Shown: positions 43,657-52,956 of the stretch, piece after piece | How the letters are laid out: every line of letters starts with the position of its first letter | How positions within the stretch are numbered: position 1 is the first letter of the stretch | Source of the DNA: AP-15 sp963737145 | GTDB lineage: Bacteria > Pseudomonadota > Alphaproteobacteria > ATCC43930 > CGMCC-115725 | Assembly: GCA_963737145.1 (NCBI GenBank) | Contig: CAVTRO010000005.1 | Coordinates: 186,001-250,000, forward strand | Direction of reading: 5' to 3' | DNA length: 64,000 bases | Program-made: the position numbers and the translations under genes | Notes under the pieces: generated by a model | Told to the model about the DNA's origin: nothing | Databases searched by the model: none | The model's input: only the letters and a program-made list of their open reading frames with translations

Positions 43657-44754
43657 ATGAGGGTTCCCTTGCGGGCAGCACCGGAGCGACGAGACCTGTG
43701 GGACAACCCGATGGGGACGGACGGGTTTGAGTTCGTCGAATACACGGGTCCGGACCCACAGGCTCTGGCGGCGTTATTCGATTGTATGGGGTTTGTCGCG
43801 GCGGCGAGACACCGCTCCAAAAACGTCACCCTCTACAAGCAGGGCGAGGTCAATTTCATCCTCAATGCCGAGCCGGGAAGCTTCGCGCAGGCGTTTGCGC
43901 GGTTGCACGGCCCGTCCGTCTGCGCGATCGCCTTTCGCGTCGCCGATGCCGCCAAGGCCTACGAGCGCGCGGTCGCGCTCGGCGCCAAGCCGGTGCACGG
44001 CAAAGTCGGGCCGATGGAGCTCAACATCCCGGCAATCGAGGGTATCGGCGGCAGCCTGATCTACCTCGTGGACCGGTACGGCGACCGGACGATCTATGAC
44101 GTCGATTTCGTCCCGCTGGTCACCGATCCGGCGCCGCCGGGAGTGGGGCTCACCGCAATCGACCACCTGACCCACAATGTCCATCGCGGGCGGATGGAGC
44201 TGTGGGCCGAATTCTACGAGCGCCTCTTCGGCTTCCGGGAGATCCGCTACTTCGACATCGAAGGCAAGCTCACCGGCCTCAAGTCAAAGGCGATGACGAG
44301 CCCGTGCGGGCGGATCCGCATCCCGATCAACGAGAGCGCCGACGACAAATCGCAGATCGCCGAATACCTCGAAGCTTACCACGGCGAAGGCATCCAGCAC
44401 ATCGCGCTCGCCACCGCCAACATCTACGCGACGGTCGAGGCGCTGCAATCGCGCGCCGTATCGTTCATGTCGGTTCCGGACACCTATTACGAGGCGGTTG
44501 ATGGCCGCGTGCCGGGCCACGGCGAGGATCTCGCGCGGCTGCAGCGCGACCGGATCCTGATCGACGGCGCGCCGGGGGACGGGCAGGGGCTCCTATTGCA
44601 GATTTTTACCGAAACCGTAATCGGCCCGATTTTCTTCGAGATCATCGAGCGCAAAGGGAATGAGGGTTTTGGCGAGGGCAACTTTCGCGCTCTCTTCGAA
44701 TCGATCGAGCTCGATCAGATCCGCCGCGGCGTCCTCAAACCCGATGCTGTGTGA
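43657..44754 (+). CDS. hppD: 4-hydroxyphenylpyruvate dioxygenase
   Basis: A 365-residue enzyme of tyrosine degradation that converts 4-hydroxyphenylpyruvate to homogentisate. Two VOC domains are present; the catalytic C-terminal one has iron ligands His170 (IDHLTHNVHRG), His248 (IQHIALAT) and Glu328 (FFEIIERKG). The family end GNFRALFESIELDQIRRGVL is intact. It follows the VOC gene closely. The homogentisate dioxygenase gene is not in this window. Confidence 0.95.
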   Translation: MRVPLRAAPERRDLWDNPMGTDGFEFVEYTGPDPQALAALFDCMGFVAAARHRSKNVTLYKQGEVNFILNAEPGSFAQAFARLHGPSVCAIAFRVADAAKAYERAVALGAKPVHGKVGPMELNIPAIEGIGGSLIYLVDRYGDRTIYDVDFVPLVTDPAPPGVGLTAIDHLTHNVHRGRMELWAEFYERLFGFREIRYFDIEGKLTGLKSKAMTSPCGRIRIPINESADDKSQIAEYLEAYHGEGIQHIALATANIYATVEALQSRAVSFMSVPDTYYEAVDGRVPGHGEDLARLQRDRILIDGAPGDGQGLLLQIFTETVIGPIFFEIIERKGNEGFGEGNFRALFESIELDQIRRGVLKPDAV

Positions 44755-44825
44755 CTAAAGATCGAGTGGAACACACTGGCCTCGAAGGCCGGAGGGTGCT
44801 ACACCAACCATGCTGTATGCACGCC

Positions 44826-45029
44826 CGCAGGAGAGGTCGCGCGACTAGGCGCGGCGCCGAAGGAGCAACCGCCCCGGAAACTCTCAGGCAAAAGGACCGC
44901 GGGCGGAAGGGCACTCTGGAAAGCAGCGGCCGGAAATAGGCTCGGGCCGCTCACCGAAGGAGTAAGCCCCGGACACGGCTCGCCCGCGGCCGAGGTGAAT
45001 CTCTCAGGGCCCACGACAGAGGGGGCAAG
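44826..45029 (+). promoter_or_regulatory. Tandem glycine riboswitch
   Basis: Two glycine aptamers lie in the leader of gcvT. The first has GCAGGAGAGG, then GCCGAAGGAGCAACCGCCCC and the core GGAAACTCTCAGGCAAAAGG. The second has CACCGAAGGAGTAAGCC and GTGAATCTCTCAGGGCCC with the end ACAGAGGGGGCAAGG. Tandem aptamers turning on the gcv operon when glycine is high are established for bacteria. Confidence 0.95.
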
Positions 45030-45069
45030 GTTCGGATGCTTCGGTGTCCGCTCTGTCGGAGGTGCGCGG

Positions 45070-46188
45070 GTGACCCTTGCCGAGACGGCGGCGCCGCTCA
45101 AGCGGACGCCGCTTTACGCTCTCCACCGCGGGCTCGGCGCGAGGATGGTGCCGTTCGCCGGCTACGAGATGCCGGTCCAATACCCCACCGGCGTCCTCGC
45201 CGAGCACCTCCATACCCGGTCGCAGGCGGGGCTATTCGATGTCTCGCATATGGGCCAGATCCGGCTTGCCGGCGCGGGCTGCGTCGCGGCGCTCGAGCGG
45301 CTCGTGCCCGGCGATCTTGAGGCCCTCGCGCCGCTGCGGATGCGCTATACCCTCCTTCTTAACGAGGCGGGCGGTATCCTCGACGATCTGATGACGACGC
45401 GGGTCGCGGACGGGCTTTTCCTTGTCGTCAACGCCGCGTGCAAAGAAGCCGACCTCGTGCATCTGCGTGATCGTCTCGGCACGCGCGCGAGCATCGAGCC
45501 GCTCGCCGATCGCGCCTTGCTGGCGCTTCAGGGCCCCGCTGCAGCCACCGTCCTGTCCCGCTTTATAGAAGGGATCGCCCAACTGCGTTTCATGTCGGCC
45601 ACCGAGGTGACCATCGCCGGCCGGCAATGCCTGGTCACCCGCTCCGGCTACACCGGCGAGGACGGCTTTGAAATTTCGCTGGCGGCCGGCGCGGCCGAGG
45701 AATTCGCGCAAATCCTGATCGCCGAGCCCGAGGTATTGCCGATCGGTCTCGGCGCTCGCAATTCGCTGCGCCTCGAGGCAGGACTTTGCCTTTATGGGCA
45801 TGACATCGACGAAACCACGACCCCGATCGAGGCCGATCTCGCGTGGACGATCGGGAAGAGGCGGCGCGCCGAAGGCAGCTTCCCCGGTGTCGCCACGATA
45901 TTGCGTCAGCTCGCCAAAGGAACGCGCCGCAAGCGCGTCGGCATCCGTCCGGACGGGCGCGCCCCGGCGCGCGAAGACACCGAGATTCTCGACGACGCCG
46001 GGAACAAGCTGGGGAAAGTGACGAGCGGCGGCTTCGGACCCTCCGTCGGCGGGCCGATCGCAATGGGCTACGTCAATTCCAGCCATGCGACGGAGGGCGC
46101 GGCCCTGCAGCTTCTCGTGCGCGGCGCCGCGCGGCCGGCCCGCGTCGTCCGTCTGCCGTTCTTTCCGACCCGCTATTACCGCGGCTGA
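45070..46188 (+). CDS. gcvT: Glycine cleavage system T protein (aminomethyltransferase)
   Basis: A 372-residue folate-dependent T protein. It takes the aminomethyl group from the lipoyl arm of GcvH to tetrahydrofolate, releasing ammonia. Family marks are YALHRGLGARMVPFAGYEMP, LFDVSHMGQIRLAG, TRSGYTGEDGFEISL and AGLCLYGHDIDETTTPIEA. The GTG at 45070 is preferred: a GGAGGTG site lies 7 bases upstream, and the earlier GTG (44995) is inside the riboswitch. It is first in gcvTHPAPB. Confidence 0.95.
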   Translation: MTLAETAAPLKRTPLYALHRGLGARMVPFAGYEMPVQYPTGVLAEHLHTRSQAGLFDVSHMGQIRLAGAGCVAALERLVPGDLEALAPLRMRYTLLLNEAGGILDDLMTTRVADGLFLVVNAACKEADLVHLRDRLGTRASIEPLADRALLALQGPAAATVLSRFIEGIAQLRFMSATEVTIAGRQCLVTRSGYTGEDGFEISLAAGAAEEFAQILIAEPEVLPIGLGARNSLRLEAGLCLYGHDIDETTTPIEADLAWTIGKRRRAEGSFPGVATILRQLAKGTRRKRVGIRPDGRAPAREDTEILDDAGNKLGKVTSGGFGPSVGGPIAMGYVNSSHATEGAALQLLVRGAARPARVVRLPFFPTRYYRG

Positions 46189-46209
46189 CGCCGCAGGAGG
46201 GAAATCCCG

Positions 46210-46587
46210 ATGAGCCTGGTCCGCTTCACGAAGGATCATGAATGGGTGCGGCTCGACGGCGATCTCGCCGTTATCGGCATCACCGACTATGCGCAGTCGC
46301 AGCTCGGCGATGTCGTCTATGTCGAATTGCCCGAAATCGGCCGCCGGGTCGAGAAGGGCAAGGAGGCGGCCGTCGTCGAATCGGTAAAGGCGGCGAGCGA
46401 CGTCTACGCGCCGGTCTCGGGAGAGGTGGCCGAGGTCAATGACGCGCTCGCCGCCGACCCGGCCAGGGTCAATGCCGACCCGATGGGCGAGGGCTGGTTT
46501 CTTAAATTGCGCCTCGCCGATCCCCAGGAGCTCGATGAGCTGTTGGACGAAGGCGCCTACCAGCGCTTTGTCGAGGAGCAGCACTGA
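46210..46587 (+). CDS. gcvH: Glycine cleavage system H protein
   Basis: A 125-residue lipoyl carrier. The lipoylated lysine is Lys60 in VVESVKAASDVYAPVSGEV, and the start HEWVRLDGDLAVIGITDYAQ is typical. It moves the methylamine group from P to T protein. It sits 21 bases after gcvT, with its own GGAGG, and its stop shares a base with gcvPA's start. Confidence 0.97.
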   Translation: MSLVRFTKDHEWVRLDGDLAVIGITDYAQSQLGDVVYVELPEIGRRVEKGKEAAVVESVKAASDVYAPVSGEVAEVNDALAADPARVNADPMGEGWFLKLRLADPQELDELLDEGAYQRFVEEQH

Positions 46588-47927
46588 TGCGCTACCTGCC
46601 GCTCACCGCGAGCGATCGCGCGGACATGCTTGCCGCGATCGGGGTCGGTTCGATCGATGCGCTGTTCGACGACGTGCCCGAAGCGGCGCGCCTGCGCGGA
46701 CCGGTCGATCTCCCCCCGGCAAAAGGCGAGATCGAGGTCGAGCGGTTGATGTCGCGCATGGCGGCGCGCAACGTCGCCGCCGGCTCGGCCCCGTTCTTCA
46801 TCGGCGGCGGGGTGTATCGCCATCACGTCCCGGCGGCGGTCGACCACCTGATCCAGCGCGGTGAGTTCCTGACCTCGTACACACCGTACCAGCCGGAGAT
46901 CTCGCAGGGGACATTGCAGTATTTGTTCGAGTTCCAGACCCAGGTCGCGCTGCTGACCGGGATGGAAGTCGCCAACGCCTCGCTCTATGACGGGGCGACC
47001 GCCTGCGCCGAAGCGGTCATGATGGCGAACCGCATCACCGGCCGTCGTAAGGCCGTGCTGTCGGGCGGACTTCACCCGCATTACCGCGAGGTTTGTGAGA
47101 CCTATGGGCGGTTTGTCGGGTTCGAGCTGTCGACGCAGGAGCCTTTGCGCGGCGAAGAGCTTGCTCGTTTCGTCGATCGCGACACCTCCTGCGTGGTAGT
47201 GCAGAACCCCGATTTTTTCGGGGAAATCCGGGATTACTCCCGGCTCGCCGGGATTTGCCATGATGCCGGCGCCCTGCTGGTCGCCGTCGTCACCGAAGTC
47301 CTGTCGCTCGGCGCCATTCGCGCGCCCGGCGAGATGGGCGCTGACATCGTTGCCGCCGAAGGCCAGTCCTTCGGCAATGCCCTCAATTTCGGGGGGCCGC
47401 ATGTCGGCCTGTTCGCCACCCGTGACAGGTTCGTGCGTCACATGCCGGGGCGCCTCGTCGGGCAGACTGTCGACGCCGATGGCCGCCGGGGTTGGGTCCT
47501 CACCCTGTCCACCCGCGAGCAGCACATCCGGCGCGAACGGGCGACGAGCAACATCTGCACCAATTCGGGATTATGCGCGCTCGCTTTCACAATTCATCTG
47601 GCGCTGCTTGGCGAAGCGGGGCTGACGCGGCTCGCACGCGTCAACCACGCCGCAGCCGTCTCGCTCGCCGAACGGCTCGAGCAGGTGCCCGGGATACGCC
47701 TCCTGAACCGCGCCTTCTTTAACGAGTTTGCGGTGCGGTTGCCGCGGCCGGCGGCGGAGATCGTCGAATTGCTCGCCGGAGAGGGCCTCCTCGCCGGGGT
47801 TCCGGTCAGCCGCTTCTATCCGAACAACGCAAAGGTGGCGAACATACTGCTTGTAGCGGCAACCGAGATGACGACCAGGGAAGACATGGAGCGGCTCAAA
47901 GCAGGCTTAAGCGAGGTGTTGTCGTGA
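46587..47927 (+). CDS. gcvPA: Glycine dehydrogenase (decarboxylating) subunit 1
   Basis: A 446-residue alpha subunit of the two-part P protein that decarboxylates glycine. It corresponds to the N-terminal half of the single-chain GcvP (Ala-rich, no PLP lysine), with FIGGGVYRHHVPAAVDHLIQ, LTSYTPYQPEISQGTLQYLF and RREQHIRRE-like sequence near RATSNICTNSGLCALAF. It needs subunit 2, encoded next with a 4-base overlap. Split GcvP is less usual in alphaproteobacteria than the fused form. Confidence 0.95.
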   Translation: MRYLPLTASDRADMLAAIGVGSIDALFDDVPEAARLRGPVDLPPAKGEIEVERLMSRMAARNVAAGSAPFFIGGGVYRHHVPAAVDHLIQRGEFLTSYTPYQPEISQGTLQYLFEFQTQVALLTGMEVANASLYDGATACAEAVMMANRITGRRKAVLSGGLHPHYREVCETYGRFVGFELSTQEPLRGEELARFVDRDTSCVVVQNPDFFGEIRDYSRLAGICHDAGALLVAVVTEVLSLGAIRAPGEMGADIVAAEGQSFGNALNFGGPHVGLFATRDRFVRHMPGRLVGQTVDADGRRGWVLTLSTREQHIRRERATSNICTNSGLCALAFTIHLALLGEAGLTRLARVNHAAAVSLAERLEQVPGIRLLNRAFFNEFAVRLPRPAAEIVELLAGEGLLAGVPVSRFYPNNAKVANILLVAATEMTTREDMERLKAGLSEVLS

Positions 47928-49480
47928 ATGATTGGAGCCGGGCCCTCAGTGCTCGGGAAACAGGTGAGCCGTCGTCCCAGACCTTTACCGGCAATCGCGG
48001 GCTTCAGATCGAAGAGGGGCTGATCTTCGAGCAGGATTCGCCGGGGCGTTGCGGCATCGATCTGCCGGATCCGGCGCCGTTTCGCAACCGCCTCGGCGGT
48101 CTCGAGCGGCAGGGCATGATCGGCCTCCCCGGGCTCAGCGAGCCGCAAGTGGTGCGCCACTTCACCCGCTTGTCGCAAAAGAACTATGCGATCGATGCCG
48201 GGCTGTACCCGCTCGGTTCGTGCACGATGAAGCACAACCCGCGCCTCAATGAAAAACTGGCGCGCCTGCCCGGCCTCGCCGACATCCATCCACTTCAGCC
48301 GTCGTCCACCGTGCCGGGAGCGCTCGAGCTGATCGACACCCTCGCGCATTGGCTCAAGACATTGACCGGGATGCCGGCGATCGCGCTGAGCCCGGCGGCG
48401 GGCGCGCATGGCGAGCTCTGCGGTATCATGTGTATTCGTGCGGCGCTCGAGGCGCGCGGCGAACGGCGCATTCGCGTTCTGGTTCCGGAATCGGCGCACG
48501 GCACAAATCCGGCGACCGCGGCGGCGTGCGGTTATGCCGTCGATCCGATCCCCGCTGATGTGACAGGGCGGGTCGACCGCGCCGCGCTAGAGGCAAAGCT
48601 CGGCTCCGATGTCGCCGCGCTGATGCTGACAAATCCGAACACTTGCGGGCTGTTTGAGCGCGAGATCATCGAGATCGCCGAAGCGGTACATCGGGCAGGC
48701 GCGTTCTTCTACTGCGACGGTGCGAACTTCAACGCGATCGTCGGGCGCGTCCGGCCGGCCGATCTCGGCATCGACTGCATGCACCTCAACCTGCACAAGA
48801 CGTTTTCGACGCCGCATGGCGGCGGCGGACCGGGGAGCGGGCCCGTTGCGCTGAGCGGCAGCCTCGCCCCCTACGCGCCATTGCCGTGGATCGTGCACGG
48901 GCCGGGCGGGCTCGAACTCATCGAGCACGAGACCGGCCCGGCCGAGAACTCGCTCGGGCGGCTGAAAGGGTTTCACGGCCAGATGGGCATGTTCGTGCGG
49001 GCGCTCGCGTACATGATGAGCCACGGCTCGGACGGGCTGCGGCAAGTGGCCGAAGACGCGGTGCTCAACGCCAATTACCTGCGGGCCCAGCTTGTTGACG
49101 ATCTCAGCCTGTCCTTCCCCGGCCCGTGCATGCATGAGGTGCTGTTCGACGACCGCTTTCTGAAGGACACCGGCGTCACGACGCTCGACTTCGCGAAGGC
49201 ATTGATCGACGAGGGCTACCACCCGATGACGATGTACTTCCCGCTGATCGTGCACGGGGCGATGCTGATCGAGCCGACCGAGACCGAGAGCAAGGCCTCG
49301 CTGGACCGGTTCATCTCCGTCGTCAAGGCGCTCTCTGCCGCCGCCCGGTCGGGAGATACGGCTCGTTTCCACACTGCGCCGGTCCACACGCCGCGGCGCC
49401 GGCTCGACGAAACCACCGCCGCGCGCAAGCCGGTGCTGCGCTGGCGCCCGCAGTCCGTGCAACGTCAAAACCGGAAATGA
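47924..49480 (+). CDS. gcvPB: Glycine dehydrogenase (decarboxylating) subunit 2
   Basis: A 518-residue beta subunit that holds the PLP cofactor. The PLP lysine is Lys292 in MHLNLHKTFSTPHGGGGPGS. Other signatures are LYPLGSCTMKHNPRLNE, PAAGAHGELCGIMCIRA and LMLTNPNTCGLFE. The GTG start at 47924 overlaps gcvPA by 4 bases. It ends the operon; palindromic repeats follow. Confidence 0.96.
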   Translation: MNDWSRALSARETGEPSSQTFTGNRGLQIEEGLIFEQDSPGRCGIDLPDPAPFRNRLGGLERQGMIGLPGLSEPQVVRHFTRLSQKNYAIDAGLYPLGSCTMKHNPRLNEKLARLPGLADIHPLQPSSTVPGALELIDTLAHWLKTLTGMPAIALSPAAGAHGELCGIMCIRAALEARGERRIRVLVPESAHGTNPATAAACGYAVDPIPADVTGRVDRAALEAKLGSDVAALMLTNPNTCGLFEREIIEIAEAVHRAGAFFYCDGANFNAIVGRVRPADLGIDCMHLNLHKTFSTPHGGGGPGSGPVALSGSLAPYAPLPWIVHGPGGLELIEHETGPAENSLGRLKGFHGQMGMFVRALAYMMSHGSDGLRQVAEDAVLNANYLRAQLVDDLSLSFPGPCMHEVLFDDRFLKDTGVTTLDFAKALIDEGYHPMTMYFPLIVHGAMLIEPTETESKASLDRFISVVKALSAAARSGDTARFHTAPVHTPRRRLDETTAARKPVLRWRPQSVQRQNRK

Positions 49481-49620
49481 GCCCCTCTCCGCCCTTCAGG
49501 GGGGAGAGGGAGGGGCCCGCCGCGCGGCGGCGGGAGGGTGAGGTGGGCGGCGCCACAAACCTCAACCTCTCTGGCCCCCTCACCCTAACCCTCTCCCCCG
49601 GCCGGCGGGGGAGAGGGAAA
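49481..49620. repeat. Palindromic repeat cluster after gcvPB
   Basis: Successive palindromes such as GCCCCTCTCCG...GGGGAGAGGGAGGGGC and CCCTCTCCC...GGGGGAGAGGG. The same class occurs at 24042-24180. It may terminate the gcv operon and separates it from the Ldh2-type gene. Confidence 0.7.
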
Positions 49621-49660
49621 TTTAACGCGCTTAGATCATTCCTCGGGAAATTTAGTTAGA

Positions 49661-50650
49661 ATGGCTGTCGATCGCATTCATCTGAGCGTCGCGGAGGCGC
49701 GCGAGCATTCAGAGCGTGCGCTGCGCGGGATCGGCTACGACGCGGACGAGGCGCGGATCATCGCCGATCACGCGATCGATGCGGCGCTGTGCGGATACGA
49801 GTACTCCGGGTTGGCGAAACTCCTCAACATCCCCGAGCACCGGCGCTTCGAGCGGCCGCGCTCTCCGATGAAGGTGCTGCGCGAGACCGAACTCTCGACG
49901 CTCTTCGACGGCGGGAACAATGTCGGCATGCTGGTCATGTACCACGCGGCCCGGGCCGCGATCGAGAAAGCGAAGGCTCGCGGGATCGCGGTGGTGGGTG
50001 TCACAAACAGCTGGATGAGCGGGCGCAGCGCCTATTACATGGAGATGGTCGCCAAGGCCGAGCTCGTCGGCATGCACACCGCCGCGTCGGCGCGCAGCGT
50101 CGCTCCGTTCGGCGGCGCCCGGCCGGCGCTCGGCACCAACCCAATCGCGTTCGGCATGCCGTCGTCGCGCGGACCGGTGGTCCTCGACATGGGGACTTCG
50201 GCGTTCATGGGGACCGATCTGGCCTATCGCGAACGAGTTGGGCAATTGCTTCCCGAAGGTGTCGCGGTCGATGCCGAAGGGCAGCCGACGCGCGATCCGG
50301 CCCAGGCGAGGCTCGGCGCACTGCTCCCTTTCGGCGGCTACAAGGGCTTCGGCCTCGCCTTTATCGTCCAGGCTTTGGGTGTGCTCGCCGGCTCGGCCCT
50401 CGACCCGGACAAGGACGACGGCTACCTGTTCGTCGTGCTGAAACCCGATCTGCTGATCGACCCCGACGACTTCAAAGAGCAAATCAGCGCTTTGATCGAC
50501 CGGATCAAAGCGACGCCGCGTCAGCCTGGGTTCAGCGAAATCCGCATCCCGGGCGAGCGGGCATTCCGCAGCCGGGAACAGAAACTGCGCGACGGGATCG
50601 AGATCGACCGCGTTGTCTATGAGGAACTCAAATCCCTCCAGCTTGACTAG
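49661..50650 (+). CDS. Ldh2-family malate/lactate-type dehydrogenase
   Basis: A 329-residue NAD(P)-dependent dehydrogenase of the Ldh_2/MDH2 family, unrelated to the classical LDH/MDH fold. It shows ALRGIGYDADEARIIADHAI, NVGMLVMYHAARAAIEKAK, SVAPFGGARPALGTNPIAFG and GALLPFGGYKGFGLAFIVQ. Family members reduce or oxidise alpha-keto or hydroxy acids such as malate, lactate, ureidoglycolate or 2,3-diketogulonate; the exact substrate is open. The gene follows the repeat cluster, and a PhyH-type gene is 27 bases downstream. Confidence 0.9.
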   Translation: MAVDRIHLSVAEAREHSERALRGIGYDADEARIIADHAIDAALCGYEYSGLAKLLNIPEHRRFERPRSPMKVLRETELSTLFDGGNNVGMLVMYHAARAAIEKAKARGIAVVGVTNSWMSGRSAYYMEMVAKAELVGMHTAASARSVAPFGGARPALGTNPIAFGMPSSRGPVVLDMGTSAFMGTDLAYRERVGQLLPEGVAVDAEGQPTRDPAQARLGALLPFGGYKGFGLAFIVQALGVLAGSALDPDKDDGYLFVVLKPDLLIDPDDFKEQISALIDRIKATPRQPGFSEIRIPGERAFRSREQKLRDGIEIDRVVYEELKSLQLD

Positions 50651-50677
50651 AGATAGCTGCGGGTTCACTCAATCCTG

Positions 50678-51769
50678 ATGGGATCCGCCCGACTCTCCTG
50701 GCTCTTCGCGCCATGGCACGTCGCCGCGTTGGCGACCGGCGCGAAATCGTTCCGCGACAATCCGGTGATCGGCAGCCCCGCATTCAATCGCGCCGGACTG
50801 CATGTCGCGCGCGTGCGGCTGGCCCATCGGATGGCCGAATGGCGCCGTCAAAGACTATCCGCACTGGTTTGCGAAGAGGATCGCGCGGCTTTCGAGCGCG
50901 ACGGCTTCATTCTCAAACCCGACTTTCTGCCCGCCGCCGATTTTGCCGCCCTCAAAGAGCAGGTCTTGTCGTTCCGCGGACCGGTGCGGCACCAATTCCA
51001 GGGCGATGCGCTGACCCGGCGGATAGCTCTCGACCGCCGAACCCTGGCCAATCTGCCGGCTTTGCGGACCTTGGTCGACAGCCCGGAATGGCTCGGCCTC
51101 ATGCGCTATGTCGGGTCGTACATGCTCGAACCGCAGACCTATATCCAGACGATCTTCTCGCATGTGCGCCAGGCGGCGCCCGACCCGCAAACGCGGCTGC
51201 ACGCCGACGCATTTCATCCCTCGGTCAAGGCCTGGTTCTTTTTGACGGATGTCGCCGAAGAGGATGGACCCTTCATCTATGTGCCGGGGTCCCACCGGCC
51301 GACACGCCGGCGTCTCGCCTGGGAACGCAGCATGTCGATGACGGCGGCGCGCAGCCCGGATTTTCAAGCCTCTCGCGGCTCTTTGCGGATCACGCGAGAG
51401 ACGGTACGGCGCCTCGGCTTCGGCGAGCCGAAGGCTTTGGCGGTGCCGCAAAATACACTGGTGGTGGCCGACACTGTCGGCTTCCATGCGCGCGGCCTAA
51501 GCGCGCGCCCATCAGTCCGTCTCGAAATATGGGGCTACGGGCGCCGCAACCCCTTCCTGCCCTGGCTTGGCTTCGACCCGGTCGCGATGCCGTTGGTCAA
51601 GGGGCGTGCAGTGCCCCTCTACTGGTCCGCCATGGACCTTGCCGAACGTCTGCACTTAAGCAGCAACCCTTGGCAGAGTGCCGGAACCGCAAGCCCCATC
51701 GAATGTCCGCCGTTCACAATAGGCGATGCGGGCGCTTACCCGGAGTCAGTCGCAAACGCCCGTCCGTAG
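50678..51769 (+). CDS. Phytanoyl-CoA dioxygenase (PhyH) family protein
   Basis: A 363-residue Fe(II)/2-oxoglutarate oxygenase. The facial triad is His175, Asp177 (LHADAFHPSVKAWFFLTDV) and His270 (GFHARGLS). The last half ends with a proline-rich Cys-containing tail. It hydroxylates an unknown substrate. It probably shares a transcript with the Ldh2 gene. Its last 34 bases overlap the convergent thiE gene. Confidence 0.85.
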   Translation: MGSARLSWLFAPWHVAALATGAKSFRDNPVIGSPAFNRAGLHVARVRLAHRMAEWRRQRLSALVCEEDRAAFERDGFILKPDFLPAADFAALKEQVLSFRGPVRHQFQGDALTRRIALDRRTLANLPALRTLVDSPEWLGLMRYVGSYMLEPQTYIQTIFSHVRQAAPDPQTRLHADAFHPSVKAWFFLTDVAEEDGPFIYVPGSHRPTRRRLAWERSMSMTAARSPDFQASRGSLRITRETVRRLGFGEPKALAVPQNTLVVADTVGFHARGLSARPSVRLEIWGYGRRNPFLPWLGFDPVAMPLVKGRAVPLYWSAMDLAERLHLSSNPWQSAGTASPIECPPFTIGDAGAYPESVANARP

Positions 51770-52407
51770 CGGGCGAACACTTGGTTGAATTCGGCGACTG
51801 CGACGCGCGGGCCCTTGGGGTGGGACCAGATTGCGCTGATGACGGCGAGGAAGTCGGCCCCGGCTTCGACCAGCGGCCCGCAATTCTCTTGCGTGATGCC
51901 GCCGATCGCGCAGCACGGCACGACCGTGGTTTCGCTCCAGTCGCGCAGCAGTTCGGGGTCGGCGTGGTGCTTGGCGGCCTTGGTCGTGCTCGGGAAGAAG
52001 GCGCCGAAGGCGACGTAGTCGGCGCCGGCTTCGGCGGCGGTAATGGCGCGGTCGCGGCTGGCGCCGCAGGTCACCCCGATGATGCGGTCGGGACCGAGCA
52101 GCCGCCTCGCCTCGGCATAGGGCATGTCCTCTTCCCCGACATGCACCCCGTCGCAATCGAACTCGGCGGCGAGGTCGGGGCGGTCATTCATGATGAACGC
52201 GACGCCGCGGTCCTGCGCGATCGGCCTCAGCACCTTGGTGGCGCGCCGCACCGCATCGTCACCGCAATCCTTGAGGCGCAGCTGCACGGAGGCGACGTCG
52301 CCGCCGGCGAGCGCCTCCTCCAGCTCTTCCGCAAACCGGTCGGGGTCGAACGCCGGTGGCGTGATGAGGTAAAGCCGCGTCGTCGCCCGACTCTCTCGCT
52401 GGGCCAA
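51736..52407 (-). CDS. thiE: Thiamine phosphate synthase
   Basis: A 223-residue TIM-barrel enzyme that couples HMP-PP and HET-P to thiamine phosphate. Marks are YLITPPAFDPDRFAEELEEA, VQLRLKDCGDDAVRRATKVL, NDRPDLAAEFDCDGVHVGEED and the phosphate-site strand AIGGITQENCGPLVEAGADF. The TKAA substrate loop follows FGAFFPSTTK. No TPP riboswitch is seen upstream. It lies convergent to the PhyH gene. Confidence 0.93.
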   Translation of the reverse strand: MAQRESRATTRLYLITPPAFDPDRFAEELEEALAGGDVASVQLRLKDCGDDAVRRATKVLRPIAQDRGVAFIMNDRPDLAAEFDCDGVHVGEEDMPYAEARRLLGPDRIIGVTCGASRDRAITAAEAGADYVAFGAFFPSTTKAAKHHADPELLRDWSETTVVPCCAIGGITQENCGPLVEAGADFLAVISAIWSHPKGPRVAVAEFNQVFARYGRAFATDSG

Positions 52408-52577
52408 GGTTCAGCCTTTGCCCTGGTAAATCTTGACGGGACCGGTGAGTTCCATCGGCTTTCCTTCCCGGCGAGCGGGCGGGGCACCTTTGTTGACAAC
52501 ACCCGATGCCGGCTTTTTATCAAGCCGGGCGGGATTACGCGAGAACCTCGACCGCTCGACCACATCGGAGACACGCG

Positions 52578-52895
52578 ATGCCGAAATTTCCCGCCCTTTT
52601 CCTATCCGCCGCCTTGGCCTCGGCGGGCGCTCTCACCTCGGCGGCGGACAGCGTCCTCGCGCAGGGGGCACAGCCGAGCCTGCCCGGCGCCCCGCAGCCG
52701 ACCCCGAGCTTGCCGGCCGGACCGCGGTTGCCGGGGGGCCCGGCGGGCGGCTCGGGAAATTATGCCGTCAGCGCGGCGGCAAACGATCACGCCTCCTTTC
52801 TGTGGGTCGTGGACAACATTCAGCACGCCGTGGTCCTGTGCGAAAAAACCGACGGCGGGAAGGATTTCACCTGCACAAAGAAGCCGCTGCCTTGA
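52578..52895 (+). CDS. Small exported Pro/Gly-rich protein
   Basis: A 105-residue protein with a signal peptide (MPKFPALFLSAALASAGALT, cut near LAQ-GA), then a low-complexity Pro/Gly/Ser linker. A short conserved-looking end, FLWVVDNIQHAVVLCEKTD and FTCTKKPLP, has two cysteines that may form a disulfide. The GGAG upstream supports the ATG at 52578. The function is unknown. Confidence 0.7.
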   Translation: MPKFPALFLSAALASAGALTSAADSVLAQGAQPSLPGAPQPTPSLPAGPRLPGGPAGGSGNYAVSAAANDHASFLWVVDNIQHAVVLCEKTDGGKDFTCTKKPLP

Positions 52896-52956
52896 CAGCA
52901 GCGCCGCCAAAGCGCGACACCGAAGACGGAAAAACTCATTGGCGGGAACTCAGCGG

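Noticed and set aside
44995..45069. GTG at 44995 as gcvT start
   Set aside because: It lies inside the second glycine aptamer; the GTG at 45070 has a GGAGGTG site and begins the homologous region.
45232..46584. A 450-codon frame opposite gcvT and gcvH
   Set aside because: A shadow rich in Arg/Asp/Gly, without family likeness, opposite well-supported genes.
50713..52956. Long N-terminal extension of the HAD gene spanning the PhyH and thiE genes
   Set aside because: Only the last 237 residues (from 52957) look like a protein family; the rest is a shadow frame.
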